From positions 1 through 44,176 of the forward strand of contig JAUYTV010000006.1 of assembly GCA_030694985.1 (NCBI GenBank): 44,176 bases of DNA, in the 5' to 3' direction. Shown piece by piece: positions 8,238 to 16,902 of the stretch. The notes under the pieces are model-generated. The model searched no databases. It saw nothing but the letters and a program-made list of their open reading frames with translations, and had not been told where the DNA came from. This DNA comes from Methanoregula sp. GTDB lineage: Archaea; Halobacteriota; Methanomicrobia; Methanomicrobiales; Methanospirillaceae. A program made the translations under genes and the position numbers. How positions within the stretch are numbered: position 1 is the stretch's first letter; every line of letters starts with the position of its first letter.

Positions 8238-10241
8238 TCAGCACGCAAACATCTCCTTAGGCACGGTAATTTCGAATCTTGCGCCAATGCCATGCTCACC
8301 GGTTTCTTTGATTGTAATGCCACTAATCCCAAGGATCTCCCGCGAAAGTGTCAGACCAAGCCCGGTGTTCTTTCCGAACCCCCGTTCAAAGATCTTCTCT
8401 TTTTCCTCTGCAATGACACCCTCGCCATCATCCTCACAGACAATCACATAGTCATCACCCTGTTCCTGCAAAGAAAACCGGATGGTGGTAATCTTCCCGC
8501 CGTACCGCACCGCATTGTCTATCAGGTTGTAACAAACCTTGATAATCAACGGGTCCCCGAACACTTTTGTTCCTGCAGGGAGATCGTTTTTCACATTGAC
8601 CTTTCCGAGTGTGGCTTGCTTTGCCGCAGTGTCTACAAGTGCCCGGCAATCCTGCCAGACAGAAGCATTGACCCCAATCTGCTCGTATTCTTTGGTGAAC
8701 TGGATCATAACATTGATTCGCTTTGCTGCTGTTGTTAACGTCTGGAAAAATACATCGAGTGAGGGTTCGGGTACCTTCTCTTTCAGCATATCGATGTACC
8801 CCAGGAGCACTGATATCTGGTTGCGGATGTCGTGCCGTGTAATGGAAGAGAGGAGATTGAGCTTTTTATTTGCCTGTTTCAGTGCCTCTTCTGCCTTTTT
8901 GCGCTCGGTGAGATCTGTTGCGATGCTCATCAGTACTTTCCTTCCGCCCCATTCCACGAGTTTTCCATTTACGTGGAGAGGAATGATGGAGCCGTCTTTC
9001 CGGAAATGCTGCACATCAAACTCAGCCACTCCCTTCTCTTTAATCTGCTGCATCCGTTCTGCGATCAACTGTTCGCTCTCCGGCACATCGATCTCATGGA
9101 GGCTCTTTTTAAGGTACTCCTCACGAGTATATCCATGGAGCCGGAACGTCTCTTCATTGGCATAGATAAAGTTCCCTTCAAAGTCATGGATCGTGATGGA
9201 TGCTGGTGCATCGTCAGACATTTGGGCAAGAACCCTGACTAATTCTTCCGCTTTTTTACGTTCTGTGATATCCTGAATAACTCCGACCATAAACATTTGG
9301 CCGGATCCATCTGTATATAACGTCGAAGTAGATATGAGGGTGCACTGTTGCGCGTCAGGTTTTGTGATCGTCACTTCATCTTCCCTGTTGGCCTTGTTAT
9401 GGAAGACATCCTCGGTCATCTCCCAGTGAAATGCGGAATCGTTCTCGCTGAAAAAAACCCGTGGTGTCTTACCGAGCATCTCATCCCGCAAGCGACCGAT
9501 AAAAAGGCACATGCTGTCATTTACAAGAGTGAACCGGTGGTCACGATCAAGGACGTAGACCGGGTAGGAGATGGTATTGATGATGGTGAAAAGGTTCCTC
9601 TTTGATGCCACCTCGATTTCCAGTAACTGCCTCTCCTTACGATCCTTCTGTTCCTGAAGGATAAGGTGGACAACGGAAGCAAAAATTACCATGCCGATGA
9701 CATTGAAGACGATCATGGGGATCGCAACCATGGTAACAACGGTAAAAAATTCTGACGGTTTTGTTACGAGAATAAGCGTGTAGCATGAGATAAGCGTCTC
9801 AGAAAGTCCGATCAATACCACGGCAACCCACGTGGGAACGAACTGGCGCTTGTTGGCAAGATACATAATGCCGCCAAGAATTCCCGAGAGGATGGGTGCC
9901 GATAATCCGGTCCACATATACGGCCCGCCCTGGTAGAACCTGAATACGCCCCCGATAATCCCCGCACCTATTCCTACATAGGGACCACAAACCAGCCCGG
10001 CTGCCATAGGGCCAAGATCCCGGATATTTACTACAGCGCCAAATACCGAGAGTCCGCTAATTGTCCCGAAGATTGACAATATTCCGAAAAAAACCATGAG
10101 GAGTATTTGGGTAGTCCATTTCGGGTGGTTCTCGTAAATTTCAATGAAAAACCGGCTTCTCATGAAAATGGATGCAAAAACGATGATCACACAAAGAATC
10201 TCAAAGAGGGTAACTGAGCTCTGGATGATCGTTAATTCCAT
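8238..10241 (-). CDS. Sensor histidine kinase with 5TM LytS-like sensor and two PAS domains
   Basis: Membrane kinase of 667 residues. The N-terminal membrane region (about 1-205) contains 'NIRDLGPMAAGLVCGP' and Gly-rich helices typical of the 5TMR-LYT sensor domain of LytS/YhcK proteins. Two PAS modules follow, ending in 'DITERKKAEE' and 'DLTERKKAEE'. The kinase core has H-box 'SSITRHDIRNQI', N-box 'YNLIDNAVRYG', G1 'EDDGEGV' and G2 'GLGLTLSREIL', all intact. LytS-type 5TM domains in bacteria serve in sensing envelope state or small organic acids; the ligand here is unknown. A TATA-like AAAATACATATC lies about 30 bases ahead of the start codon. No dedicated response regulator is adjacent; the receiver-bearing kinase at the left end of the window is the nearest. 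Confidence 0.92.
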   Translation of the reverse strand: MELTIIQSSVTLFEILCVIIVFASIFMRSRFFIEIYENHPKWTTQILLMVFFGILSIFGTISGLSVFGAVVNIRDLGPMAAGLVCGPYVGIGAGIIGGVFRFYQGGPYMWTGLSAPILSGILGGIMYLANKRQFVPTWVAVVLIGLSETLISCYTLILVTKPSEFFTVVTMVAIPMIVFNVIGMVIFASVVHLILQEQKDRKERQLLEIEVASKRNLFTIINTISYPVYVLDRDHRFTLVNDSMCLFIGRLRDEMLGKTPRVFFSENDSAFHWEMTEDVFHNKANREDEVTITKPDAQQCTLISTSTLYTDGSGQMFMVGVIQDITERKKAEELVRVLAQMSDDAPASITIHDFEGNFIYANEETFRLHGYTREEYLKKSLHEIDVPESEQLIAERMQQIKEKGVAEFDVQHFRKDGSIIPLHVNGKLVEWGGRKVLMSIATDLTERKKAEEALKQANKKLNLLSSITRHDIRNQISVLLGYIDMLKEKVPEPSLDVFFQTLTTAAKRINVMIQFTKEYEQIGVNASVWQDCRALVDTAAKQATLGKVNVKNDLPAGTKVFGDPLIIKVCYNLIDNAVRYGGKITTIRFSLQEQGDDYVIVCEDDGEGVIAEEKEKIFERGFGKNTGLGLTLSREILGISGITIKETGEHGIGARFEITVPKEMFAC

Positions 10242-10439
10242 AGTAGCGAATTGCTCATTGAGATGATATGTATTTTGAATTGAATTGGTGGATTACTAAA
10301 AAAACTTGATCCGGAGGGTTTTTTAGGCACCAGAATTGGAATAGAGGGCATTGATGGTTATTCACAAAGAAAAGCGGGTTGCAAAGTCAACGGGATGGTT
10401 TCGTGGCCAGACAGAGCATACACCGTCCGGAGAATACTA

Positions 10440-11690
10440 TCACGGTTGGAACTCCGGTTCGCCCCGGCACAACGGCTTTGCCAGATGCCTGCGGGCAGTA
10501 GGCGGCACTTCATACCACCCGGTCTTTAACGTGCGGGAAATTACCTCAATCTCCGGTTCTTCAGATCGGCTATTGCACTTTTTACACTTCCAGCCTTTTC
10601 CTTTCCCATCGCTTGTCATCCGCTTGTTGCATGCGGTGCAGAGCGGCGGGCGGGTGTTTAATGGCCGGGTGAGTGAGACGATTCGGATCTTTTCTAAGTT
10701 TATGCTCCCTTTCTTGAAACTGCCCACAGCGATCACCTGATCGCCCGGCACCAGCTGCCGGATGATCTGCCGGAAATTCTTTGTCGGCTCATAGGCCATG
10801 CACCGCACTTCAAAATCATCGTCTTTCATGGTAAACGAGACATGGCCCCCCTCTTTCGTTGCAGGGATCCTCGTAACAACACCCGGCACAACATAGGAGA
10901 GCAGTTCACAAAGATTCCCGCAATTTCCGGGTAACAGGTGAGCATCTGTCCCCTGGTTGGTCACATATAATTGCTCGATACCGTGCGGCTCTGACAGGAT
11001 CTGCTGCCGGGCCATCATCACCCATTTCGGGCTTTCACCCCGAATCCCAAACAGCACCGGGTCCGGTGTGTGCGGAACGCAGACTACTACATCATTTATA
11101 GTATCCACCGTGTCCCACGTGTGAGGAAATGTTGTTAATTCAGCGGCAAAGAGGCTGTCCCGGTCAACTTCGCGGGAGGTTCCCCAGCGCTCCGGCTGGC
11201 GGTACACAAGAATTTCTGATGTGCGATCCTTAAGTTCGCTTGCAACGGCAGCAGTCGCCCCAATCAGACCGCGCCGGTTCTTCCAGCCACGGTATCGTGC
11301 TCCGGCAGCTGTAAGGATGCTCACCGCTTCTTCAATCTCGCAAAAGTCGGTCACTGCTTTGTAGTAGAACGCAGGATCGATCTGTCCATCAGCAACCACC
11401 ACGCCGGGGTTGGTATTCCCGCACGAGAAATCAGCAAGCTCTTCTACGGTCGCGCATGCGATCTCAAATGCCCGTTCTGCATCGCCATCGACGTAAAGTG
11501 CGATCGCTGCATTCCCCCGTGTCTTCCATGTAACATTCGGGTTGAGCCGGATGAGCCGGGCTTCCTTAACTTGCATATGTTCATGAATGAGCCGACGGGC
11601 GAGCACGGCCCCGAGGTATGTGGTACACATTCCCTGCGGCGAGTCCGTATCATCGATCCCGATCAGCATGTCTATATTAATATTGGGCAC
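10440..11690 (-). CDS. tiaS: tRNA(Ile2) 2-agmatinylcytidine synthetase TiaS
   Basis: Converts the wobble cytidine of tRNA-Ile2 (CAU anticodon) to agmatidine using agmatine and ATP, which lets archaea read AUA as isoleucine. The N terminus 'LIGIDDTDSPQGMCTTYL' and 'RLNPNVTWKTRGNAA' are hallmarks of the family. The C-terminal part holds an OB-fold-like region and a zinc ribbon (CTAC and CKKC pairs, about residues 351-375). Length (416) is normal. It is transcribed divergently from the XRE regulator, with only 21 bases between the start codons, so each promoter must lie close to or inside the other gene's 5' end. Confidence 0.95.
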   Translation of the reverse strand: MPNINIDMLIGIDDTDSPQGMCTTYLGAVLARRLIHEHMQVKEARLIRLNPNVTWKTRGNAAIALYVDGDAERAFEIACATVEELADFSCGNTNPGVVVADGQIDPAFYYKAVTDFCEIEEAVSILTAAGARYRGWKNRRGLIGATAAVASELKDRTSEILVYRQPERWGTSREVDRDSLFAAELTTFPHTWDTVDTINDVVVCVPHTPDPVLFGIRGESPKWVMMARQQILSEPHGIEQLYVTNQGTDAHLLPGNCGNLCELLSYVVPGVVTRIPATKEGGHVSFTMKDDDFEVRCMAYEPTKNFRQIIRQLVPGDQVIAVGSFKKGSINLEKIRIVSLTRPLNTRPPLCTACNKRMTSDGKGKGWKCKKCNSRSEEPEIEVISRTLKTGWYEVPPTARRHLAKPLCRGEPEFQP

Positions 11691-11711
11691 GCTCTATCCA
11701 TTTGTAACTGC

Positions 11712-12638
11712 ATGTCCCAGGACCGCCAGCTCCAGCTGGTCACCAGTGTAATGATCACCGCAGGCTTTGATGTCTCCGAACGGTTTACCATCCGCCCGCG
11801 GAGCTTTGATCTCATGGCCCGTAACCACGGGACGTTGCTGGTCATCAAAGTGGTCTCCCATATCGATTCAGTCAGCGATGAGGTGGCATTCGATCTCGAA
11901 TTGATCTCGCGGCATCTTGGAGGTGTCCCGCTCATCGTGGGGGAGCGCGCACGGGACGCAGAGCTGGAGAGGGGGGCAGTCTATGTCCGGTATGGCATCT
12001 ATGCGATCAGCCCCTCGACGCTCTACGATTATTTTGTCGAGAAGATCCCCCCGCTGGTCTATGCCTCACCCGGCGGGTTATATGTGAACATCAACGGTGA
12101 AGCACTCAAAGATCTCCGCGAGAGACGGAACATGTCGCTTGGGGATATGGGGCAGGTGCTGGGTGTATCGCGGCGCACCATCAGCAAGTACGAGAGCGGC
12201 ATGGGTACCACACTGGATGTGGCGATCCGGATTGAGGAATTTTTTGACACCGGAGTGGTAGAGTCAATCGATCTCGTCCGGCACGAACCCCCAAAGGTGA
12301 TGGAGCCAGAGCCTGTCAAGAATGAGGGAGGAATTGCAAATCCCATGGAGTTCCTGGAAAAGATCGGCGTGCACCTGCATACGCTCCACGGAGCACCGTT
12401 CCAGGCCCTCCTGACGTTTGAGAAACACACGATTCTCACAGGTTACGGCACCGCGCAGAAAGTTGTAAAAAGGGCAGCCCTTATTGGCAACATCTCCCAG
12501 ATTGCAAAGAAACATGCAATGTGCGTGATCACCGATTACCACAAGCAAAAGAAGATTGGAAAGACGCTTGTTATAGGCGAGGATCGTCTCCACAGGATTG
12601 AGGATGGTTTTGAACTCCTCGACCTTCTGGGCGACTGA
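11712..12638 (+). CDS. XRE-family archaeal transcriptional regulator
   Basis: Predicted DNA-binding regulator of 308 residues, of a type conserved in Euryarchaeota. Residues 1-110 form an alpha/beta domain with no motif I can name. An XRE/Cro helix-turn-helix lies at about 131-180 ('LGDMGQVLGVSRRTISKYESG'). The C-terminal part (about 210-308) has 'ALLTFEKHTILTGYG' and looks like a ligand or dimerisation domain. The ATG at 11712 is preferred over frame extension upstream, which would read through tiaS coding sequence. A TATA-like CTATATTAATATT lies about 30-40 bases before it, inside the first codons of tiaS on the other strand, so the mRNA may have little or no leader. Its targets are unknown; the thermosome gene follows directly. 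Confidence 0.85.
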   Translation: MSQDRQLQLVTSVMITAGFDVSERFTIRPRSFDLMARNHGTLLVIKVVSHIDSVSDEVAFDLELISRHLGGVPLIVGERARDAELERGAVYVRYGIYAISPSTLYDYFVEKIPPLVYASPGGLYVNINGEALKDLRERRNMSLGDMGQVLGVSRRTISKYESGMGTTLDVAIRIEEFFDTGVVESIDLVRHEPPKVMEPEPVKNEGGIANPMEFLEKIGVHLHTLHGAPFQALLTFEKHTILTGYGTAQKVVKRAALIGNISQIAKKHAMCVITDYHKQKKIGKTLVIGEDRLHRIEDGFELLDLLGD

Positions 12639-12654
12639 CTTTTTTTAGATCATA

Positions 12655-12707
12655 TTTATATAGAACCACAAACCAATTTTAGTGCTAAATCTAGTGCAAA
12701 AGTGGTG
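12655..12707 (+). promoter_or_regulatory. Thermosome promoter and ribosome binding site
   Basis: TTTATATA at 12655-12662 is a strong archaeal TATA box 52 bases before the thermosome ATG. It predicts a transcript start near 12687 and a leader of about 27 bases holding GTGGTG at 12702-12707 as a weak Shine-Dalgarno site. T6 ahead of it may also end the XRE regulator transcript. Confidence 0.75.
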
Positions 12708-12713
12708 AAATTT

Positions 12714-14375
12714 ATGTCACAACAACTTGGAGGACAGCAGATTCTTATTCTCAAAGAAGGCAGCACCCGTACCCGCGGCCGCGACGCTCAGGGTATGAAC
12801 ATCACCGCCGCAAAGGCAGTGGCAAGTGCAGTCAGGACCACGCTCGGTCCAAAAGGTATGGACAAGATGCTCGTTGACACCATCGGCGACGTAGTAATCA
12901 CAAACGACGGTGTCACGATCTTAAAGGAAATGGACATCGAGCACCCGGCCGCAAAGATGATGGTCGAGGTTGCAAAGACCCAGGACGATGAAGTCGGCGA
13001 CGGAACAACCACCGCAGTCATCATTGCCGGCGAACTCTTAAAGAAGGCAGAAGACCTCCTTGAACTGGATGTCCACCCGACCATCATCGCCGCAGGCTAC
13101 CGTCAGGCAGCCGAAAAAGCCCAGCAGCTCTTAAAAGAGATCGCCTTTGATATCAAAGTCAGCGACAAGGTCCTTTTAAGAAACATTGCCGGCACCGCGA
13201 TGACCGGCAAGGGCGCAGAGGCCAGCAAGGACAAGCTCTGTGACCTTGTTGTCAGGGCAGTGACCATGGTCACTGATGCTGACGGCACTGTTGACATCGA
13301 AAATATCAAGGTCGAGAAGAAGACCGGTGGTTCAATAGAGGACTCCGAGATTGTTGAAGGAGTACTCATCGACAAGGAACGCGTCCACCCCTCGATGCCA
13401 AAGAAGGTCACCAATGCAAAGATCCTTCTCTTAAACGCAGCAGTCGAGTTCAAGAAGACCGAAGTCGACGCAGAGATCAACATCACCTCTCCTGACCAGC
13501 TCCAGGCATTCCTCGATGAGGAAGAGCGTATGGTCAGGAGCATTGTTGACAAGATCGTCAAGAGCGGTGCAAACGTCCTCTTCTGCCAGAAGGGCATTGA
13601 CGACATTGCACAGCACTACCTTGCAAAGGCAGGACTCTTTGCAACCCGCCGTGTCAAGAAGAGCGACATGGAAAAGCTTGCCCGTGCAACCGGTGCAACC
13701 CTCGTCTCCTCAATCGATGCAATCTCCAAAGAAGAGCTCGGCAAGGCCGGACTCGTTGAGGAGCGCAAGGTTGGCGGCGAAGACATGACCTTTGTTGAGC
13801 AGTGCAAGAATCCAAAGGCAGTCTCTATCATCATCAAGGGCGGCACTGAGCACGTAGTTGACGAGCTTGAGCGCGCTATCCACGATGCACTCCGCGTTGT
13901 CGGTGTTGTTGTCGAGGACAAAAAAGTTGTTGCCGGTGGCGGCGCACCTGAGACCGAGCTCTCGCTCCGTCTCCGCGAGTACGGCGCAACCGTTGGTGGC
14001 AGGGCACAGCTCGCTATTGAAGCGTTCGCATCCGCACTTGAGATCATCCCGCGGACCCTTGCAGAGAATGCAGGACTTGACCCCATCGATATGCTTGTCG
14101 AGATCCGTGCAGCCCACGAGAAGGGCAAGAAGAGCCACGGCTTGAACGTGTTCGAAGGAAAAGCAGTCGACATGAAGGCAGCCGGTGTTGTCGAACCCCT
14201 CCGGGTCAAGACACAGGCGATCTCCTCAGCCGCAGAAGCAGCTATCATGATCCTGCGCATTGACGATGTCATTGCATCCTCAAAGAGCCATGCACCCGAA
14301 GGCGGTATGCCCCCGGGTGGCATGGGCGGTATGGGTGGAATGGGCGGCATGCCTCCGGGCATGGGCGACTACTAA
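12714..14375 (+). CDS. thsA: Thermosome subunit (group II chaperonin)
   Basis: ATP-driven cytosolic folding chamber subunit of 553 residues, normal for the family. Visible motifs are '[11 protein letters not shown]', '[11 protein letters not shown]' and the nucleotide site '[15 protein letters not shown]'; the apical domain is intact and 'VVAGGGAPE' is followed by '[12 protein letters not shown]'. The tail is the Gly-Gly-Met repeat typical of archaeal and CCT-like chaperonins. The ATG at 12714 gives the usual 'MSQQLGGQQ' start; the in-frame GTG at 12702 is part of the ribosome binding region. The gene is C-ending-codon rich with AAG and GAC preference, as expected of a highly expressed gene. 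It is monocistronic, with a TATA box before and T-runs after. Confidence 0.98.
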   Translation: MSQQLGGQQILILKEGSTRTRGRDAQGMNITAAKAVASAVRTTLGPKGMDKMLVDTIGDVVITNDGVTILKEMDIEHPAAKMMVEVAKTQDDEVGDGTTTAVIIAGELLKKAEDLLELDVHPTIIAAGYRQAAEKAQQLLKEIAFDIKVSDKVLLRNIAGTAMTGKGAEASKDKLCDLVVRAVTMVTDADGTVDIENIKVEKKTGGSIEDSEIVEGVLIDKERVHPSMPKKVTNAKILLLNAAVEFKKTEVDAEINITSPDQLQAFLDEEERMVRSIVDKIVKSGANVLFCQKGIDDIAQHYLAKAGLFATRRVKKSDMEKLARATGATLVSSIDAISKEELGKAGLVEERKVGGEDMTFVEQCKNPKAVSIIIKGGTEHVVDELERAIHDALRVVGVVVEDKKVVAGGGAPETELSLRLREYGATVGGRAQLAIEAFASALEIIPRTLAENAGLDPIDMLVEIRAAHEKGKKSHGLNVFEGKAVDMKAAGVVEPLRVKTQAISSAAEAAIMILRIDDVIASSKSHAPEGGMPPGGMGGMGGMGGMPPGMGDY

Positions 14376-14378
14376 ACC

Positions 14379-14406
14379 ATTTTTTAAAATACATTTTTTC
14401 CTTTTA
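14379..14406 (+). terminator. T-rich terminator after thermosome
   Basis: Two T6 tracts (TTTTTT before AAAATACA and again before CC) followed by CTTTTAT lie right after the stop codon. Euryarchaeal transcription ends at such oligo-T stretches without needing a hairpin. Confidence 0.6.
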
Positions 14407-14516
14407 TCCCGTTGCTTTACTGCATCAGGGTATCTATGTATTTTTGTTTTCACATGGTCTGTATACCTGTGAGGTAGAATACTGGCATTAAAAAAGAGGG
14501 GGGATGGTTGTTACGG

Positions 14517-15071
14517 TTATGCGGTGGGACGTACGGTAGTTGTATCGCTCAACAACTCGCCTTTCTTGACAACGATTATACAGGTTGCATTCGTGTAGGT
14601 GTCGATAATTTCAAATGTGCCCTCATTTGCTCCGAAGGTGTAGTCCACCTGTGAACCTTTCACGAAATCCCCTGATCGGAACCCGTTCTGGCTACCCGTT
14701 GACTTGATCGCATGAACTGTTGCATCATCATTGATCCATGTGATGCTGGTTCCTGGAAGGACCGTGAGTAACTGGGGAACAAATGAATTGTTCCGTATGT
14801 AGATCGTAGTGATTTTAGTTGAGGCAGTCTGCACCGGTATGGGTGTCTTTACTACGGTAGCTACAGTCGTTGCTATAGCAGTAGTAGTCTTAAGGGGAGC
14901 AACCGTTGTGGGCTCCATGGCAGGTATATGCGTTGCTACCGTGGGGGGAACTGTTGGTACTACGGTAGTAGCGACCGGTGTGGTTACTGCTGCGGGCTGC
15001 GCCGGCTGGGTACATCCACTGATCATCACAAGGCCAATTACCAGAATAAACAATCCAATGAACTTTTTCAT
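14517..15071 (-). CDS. Cupredoxin-fold lipoprotein, copper site degenerate
   Basis: Exported lipoprotein of 184 residues. The signal peptide ends in lipobox 'VMISGC', and a Thr/Pro/Val-rich linker (about 25-85) would lift the domain from the membrane. The C-terminal domain aligns with its neighbour: 'VLPGTSITWINDDATVHAIK' keeps the first His ligand of type 1 copper proteins. However, the usual Cys-x2-His-x2-Met loop is replaced by 'DTYTNATCIIVVK', so His and Met ligands are missing there. It probably does not bind copper in the standard way. It is a tandem paralogue of the next gene, with near-identical signal peptide and upstream sequence, and looks like a diverged duplicate under its own promoter. 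Confidence 0.85.
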   Translation of the reverse strand: MKKFIGLFILVIGLVMISGCTQPAQPAAVTTPVATTVVPTVPPTVATHIPAMEPTTVAPLKTTTAIATTVATVVKTPIPVQTASTKITTIYIRNNSFVPQLLTVLPGTSITWINDDATVHAIKSTGSQNGFRSGDFVKGSQVDYTFGANEGTFEIIDTYTNATCIIVVKKGELLSDTTTVRPTA

Positions 15072-15090
15072 GGAAATCAGATTGTTTTTG

Positions 15091-15134
15091 TCTTGTAATT
15101 AAATTTACTAAATGAATTGCAACCGGTTTTGTTG
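15091..15134 (-). promoter_or_regulatory. Promoter of first cupredoxin gene, with conserved upstream box
   Basis: On the minus strand TAGTAAATTTAATTAC is the TATA region, about 30 bases before the ATG, so the leader would be only a few bases. Upstream of it is CAACAAAACCGGT (15122-15134), which recurs exactly before the paralogue. Confidence 0.55.
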
Positions 15135-15207
15135 TCGCAGAAAGATTTGCCGATTACATGTCGATTGTATACGGCACTAAAAAAAAGGAAAATGATTATC
15201 TGATTTT

Positions 15208-15744
15208 TTAAGGTGTCTGAATTGCTGGCGCACCTTCAACCGATGCACCTGCTTTGACAACAATCTTCCCTTTCATATCCGGGTGATCGGGGCACGCAAA
15301 ATCAAACACTCCTTCATCGGCAAAGGTGTTACCCGATGAGGCTCCTGGAATAATTTCTCCGGAATTGAATTTGCCTGCGTGAATGCCAGTTATTTTTACT
15401 GAATGGACTATGCTGTCTTCATTCACCCAGCTGATGCCGGTTCCTGGTAGTACGGTGAGTTCCGTGGGGACAAATGTATTGTTCCGCATGTAGAAGATCG
15501 TCTTTTTGGTCTGGGGAACCAAGGTGATCTTCGGTGTGGAGAGGACTGTGGCTACTGTCGTTGGCATCAGAGTGGGCTCAGGTGTTGCTACTGTTGTGGG
15601 AACGGTTGTTGGAACTGGTGTGGGAACGGTTGGAACAGGAGTTGTAACGGTGGTGGTTACTGCTACTGGTTGTGCCGGCTGGGTACATCCACTGATCAAG
15701 ACCAGGGCAATCACGAAAATAAATAATCCAATGAACTTCTTCAT
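15208..15744 (-). CDS. Amicyanin/plastocyanin-like blue copper lipoprotein
   Basis: Surface-anchored electron carrier candidate of 178 residues. The signal peptide ends in lipobox 'VLISGC', then comes a long Thr/Pro/Val linker (about 25-85), then a cupredoxin domain. The copper ligands are all present: His in 'EDSIVHSVK', then Cys, His and Met in 'ACPDHPDMKGK', the short C-x2-H-x2-M loop of amicyanin-type proteins. It would act outside the cytoplasmic membrane. Its partner is unknown; no redox enzyme is adjacent. The neighbouring paralogue shares signal peptide, linker style and promoter but has lost the ligand loop. Confidence 0.92.
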   Translation of the reverse strand: MKKFIGLFIFVIALVLISGCTQPAQPVAVTTTVTTPVPTVPTPVPTTVPTTVATPEPTLMPTTVATVLSTPKITLVPQTKKTIFYMRNNTFVPTELTVLPGTGISWVNEDSIVHSVKITGIHAGKFNSGEIIPGASSGNTFADEGVFDFACPDHPDMKGKIVVKAGASVEGAPAIQTP

Positions 15745-15765
15745 GGAAATTACATTGGGATCGCC

Positions 15766-15804
15766 TTGTATTTAAATTTACTAAAAATGAGACCGGTTTT
15801 GTTG
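15766..15804 (-). promoter_or_regulatory. Promoter of second cupredoxin gene, with conserved upstream box
   Basis: The minus strand reads TAGTAAATTTAAATACAA as TATA region about 25-35 bases before the ATG. CAACAAAACCGGT at 15792-15804 is an exact copy of the box before the paralogue. No Shine-Dalgarno site is seen, in line with a nearly leaderless mRNA. Confidence 0.55.
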
Positions 15805-15950
15805 CAGCACAACGAATTGTGATTCGGCCTGTGGCATTCGGTCCGGTTTTGTACATTTTTTTTGGACTGCAAGACTGCAACAACGGTTTTAATCCGTAAA
15901 CAACTTGTCCAACAACAGATTAATGAACCCGGACGCATCCAGTATCTCAT

Positions 15951-16313
15951 ATGAGCGACCGGTTTATCTTTACAAAATACCGCACGGACTGTTATCACTG
16001 CAAACAGATGGCAGACCAGATCATCAAGGCAGTTCCCAACCAGGCTCAGGTAGCGTGTGACAACTGCGGGGCGACACGGGTCTTTATCCCACGGGTACAC
16101 GATGTGGCAAAAACGGGATCGTACACAAAGATCGGTTGTTATGATCTCTGGGAACTTGTTAAGAGTGCAGAATGCAGGAATTGTCATGTTACCGGCCCGC
16201 ACGATCTTACGATTGGATGCCGGCACTTTACGATCCGGTGCAGGAGCTGCGGGTTTACCCACTTCTATAAGTCCGATATCGAATATATAGCCAAGGATGA
16301 ACTGAAGGTCTGA
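15951..16313 (+). CDS. Small multi-zinc-ribbon protein of unknown function
   Basis: Soluble protein of 120 residues with four CxxC pairs: 'CYHC', 'CDNC', 'CRNC' and 'CRSC', plus single Cys and His in 'IGCRHF'. The layout suggests two zinc ribbons formed from successive pairs. It has no signal peptide or membrane segment. The core between the ribbons ('VFIPRVHDVAKTG') is not one I recognise. Such proteins often bind nucleic acid or act as subunits of RNA or tRNA machinery, but nothing here decides it. It stands alone between the cupredoxins and the por operon, diverging from the former, and a strong hairpin with a T-run follows. Confidence 0.75.
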   Translation: MSDRFIFTKYRTDCYHCKQMADQIIKAVPNQAQVACDNCGATRVFIPRVHDVAKTGSYTKIGCYDLWELVKSAECRNCHVTGPHDLTIGCRHFTIRCRSCGFTHFYKSDIEYIAKDELKV

Positions 16314-16371
16314 TAAGCCGGAATTTCGGATTTTATGGTACGGGACGGGAAAAGGGCTTCGTTGAGCGTTA

Positions 16372-16411
16372 TTTCCCCCCCTGAAGACTCATAGGGGTGG
16401 GAAAAATTTTT
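16372..16411. terminator. Hairpin with T-run between zinc-ribbon gene and por operon
   Basis: TTTCCCCCCC pairs with GGGGTGGGAAA (one mismatch) around a loop of about 12 bases, and AATTTTT follows. It lies at the convergence of the plus-strand zinc-ribbon gene and the minus-strand por operon and could stop both. In the rest of the gene-free stretch (16314-16647) I see nothing else. Confidence 0.6.
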
Positions 16412-16647
16412 AATGCCAATGATACCCGGATCAGATGTTTCATAACCTGACTTGTGATACGATAAAAAAACCCGCATTAAGTCAAAGACTTCGCACCAAA
16501 GCGATGAAAATTTTGTACGGTAAACTCAATTTCCATTTGTCTGCCCTATCGTCAGAAGATTTCAAAATTTAATATGAAAATCTCCCAAGCATTTTCATTT
16601 TGTATGCTTGTGGCCCTTTGGCATCATGTCCGTTTTCATGACAAATA

Positions 16648-16902
16648 TTATTTCTCTTCTCTTACCATCTCGATCGCTTTCTTCGGACACTCGTTGGCGC
16701 AGATACCACAGCCCTTGCAGAAACGGAGATCGACAATGAGTTCCTCATCAATTGAAGCGTCAGGGCAGTACATGGCGCACAGTCCGCAGGCATTGCATTT
16801 CTCCCGGTCAACTACGGGTTTGAACACACGCCACGAACCGGTCTGCCCGGCTGCCCCCTCTTTTGGGCGGCTCATTGCTAAACGTTCACGTACTGCACTC
16901 AT
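16648..16902 (-). CDS. porD: 2-oxoacid (pyruvate):ferredoxin oxidoreductase delta subunit
   Basis: Dicluster ferredoxin of 84 residues with two C-x2-C-x2-C-x3-C motifs ('CNACGLCAMYCPD' and 'CKGCGICANECPK'), each binding a [4Fe-4S] cluster. It would carry electrons from the thiamine centre in the beta subunit to soluble ferredoxin. Last gene of the por operon; its ATG overlaps the stop of the gamma subunit gene (ATGA), so expression should be coupled. Length and motifs are normal for archaeal four-subunit enzymes. Confidence 0.93.
   Translation of the reverse strand: MSAVRERLAMSRPKEGAAGQTGSWRVFKPVVDREKCNACGLCAMYCPDASIDEELIVDLRFCKGCGICANECPKKAIEMVREEK

Noticed and set aside
8539-9242. Plus-strand frames across the PAS kinase at 8238-10241
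   Set aside because: Antisense to a gene with intact kinase motifs; no homology visible.
13103-14362. Long minus-strand open frames (up to 248 codons) across the thermosome gene
   Set aside because: They are shadows of the strongly biased codon use of the chaperonin gene on the plus strand; their products are Ser/Thr-rich with no domain or start signal.
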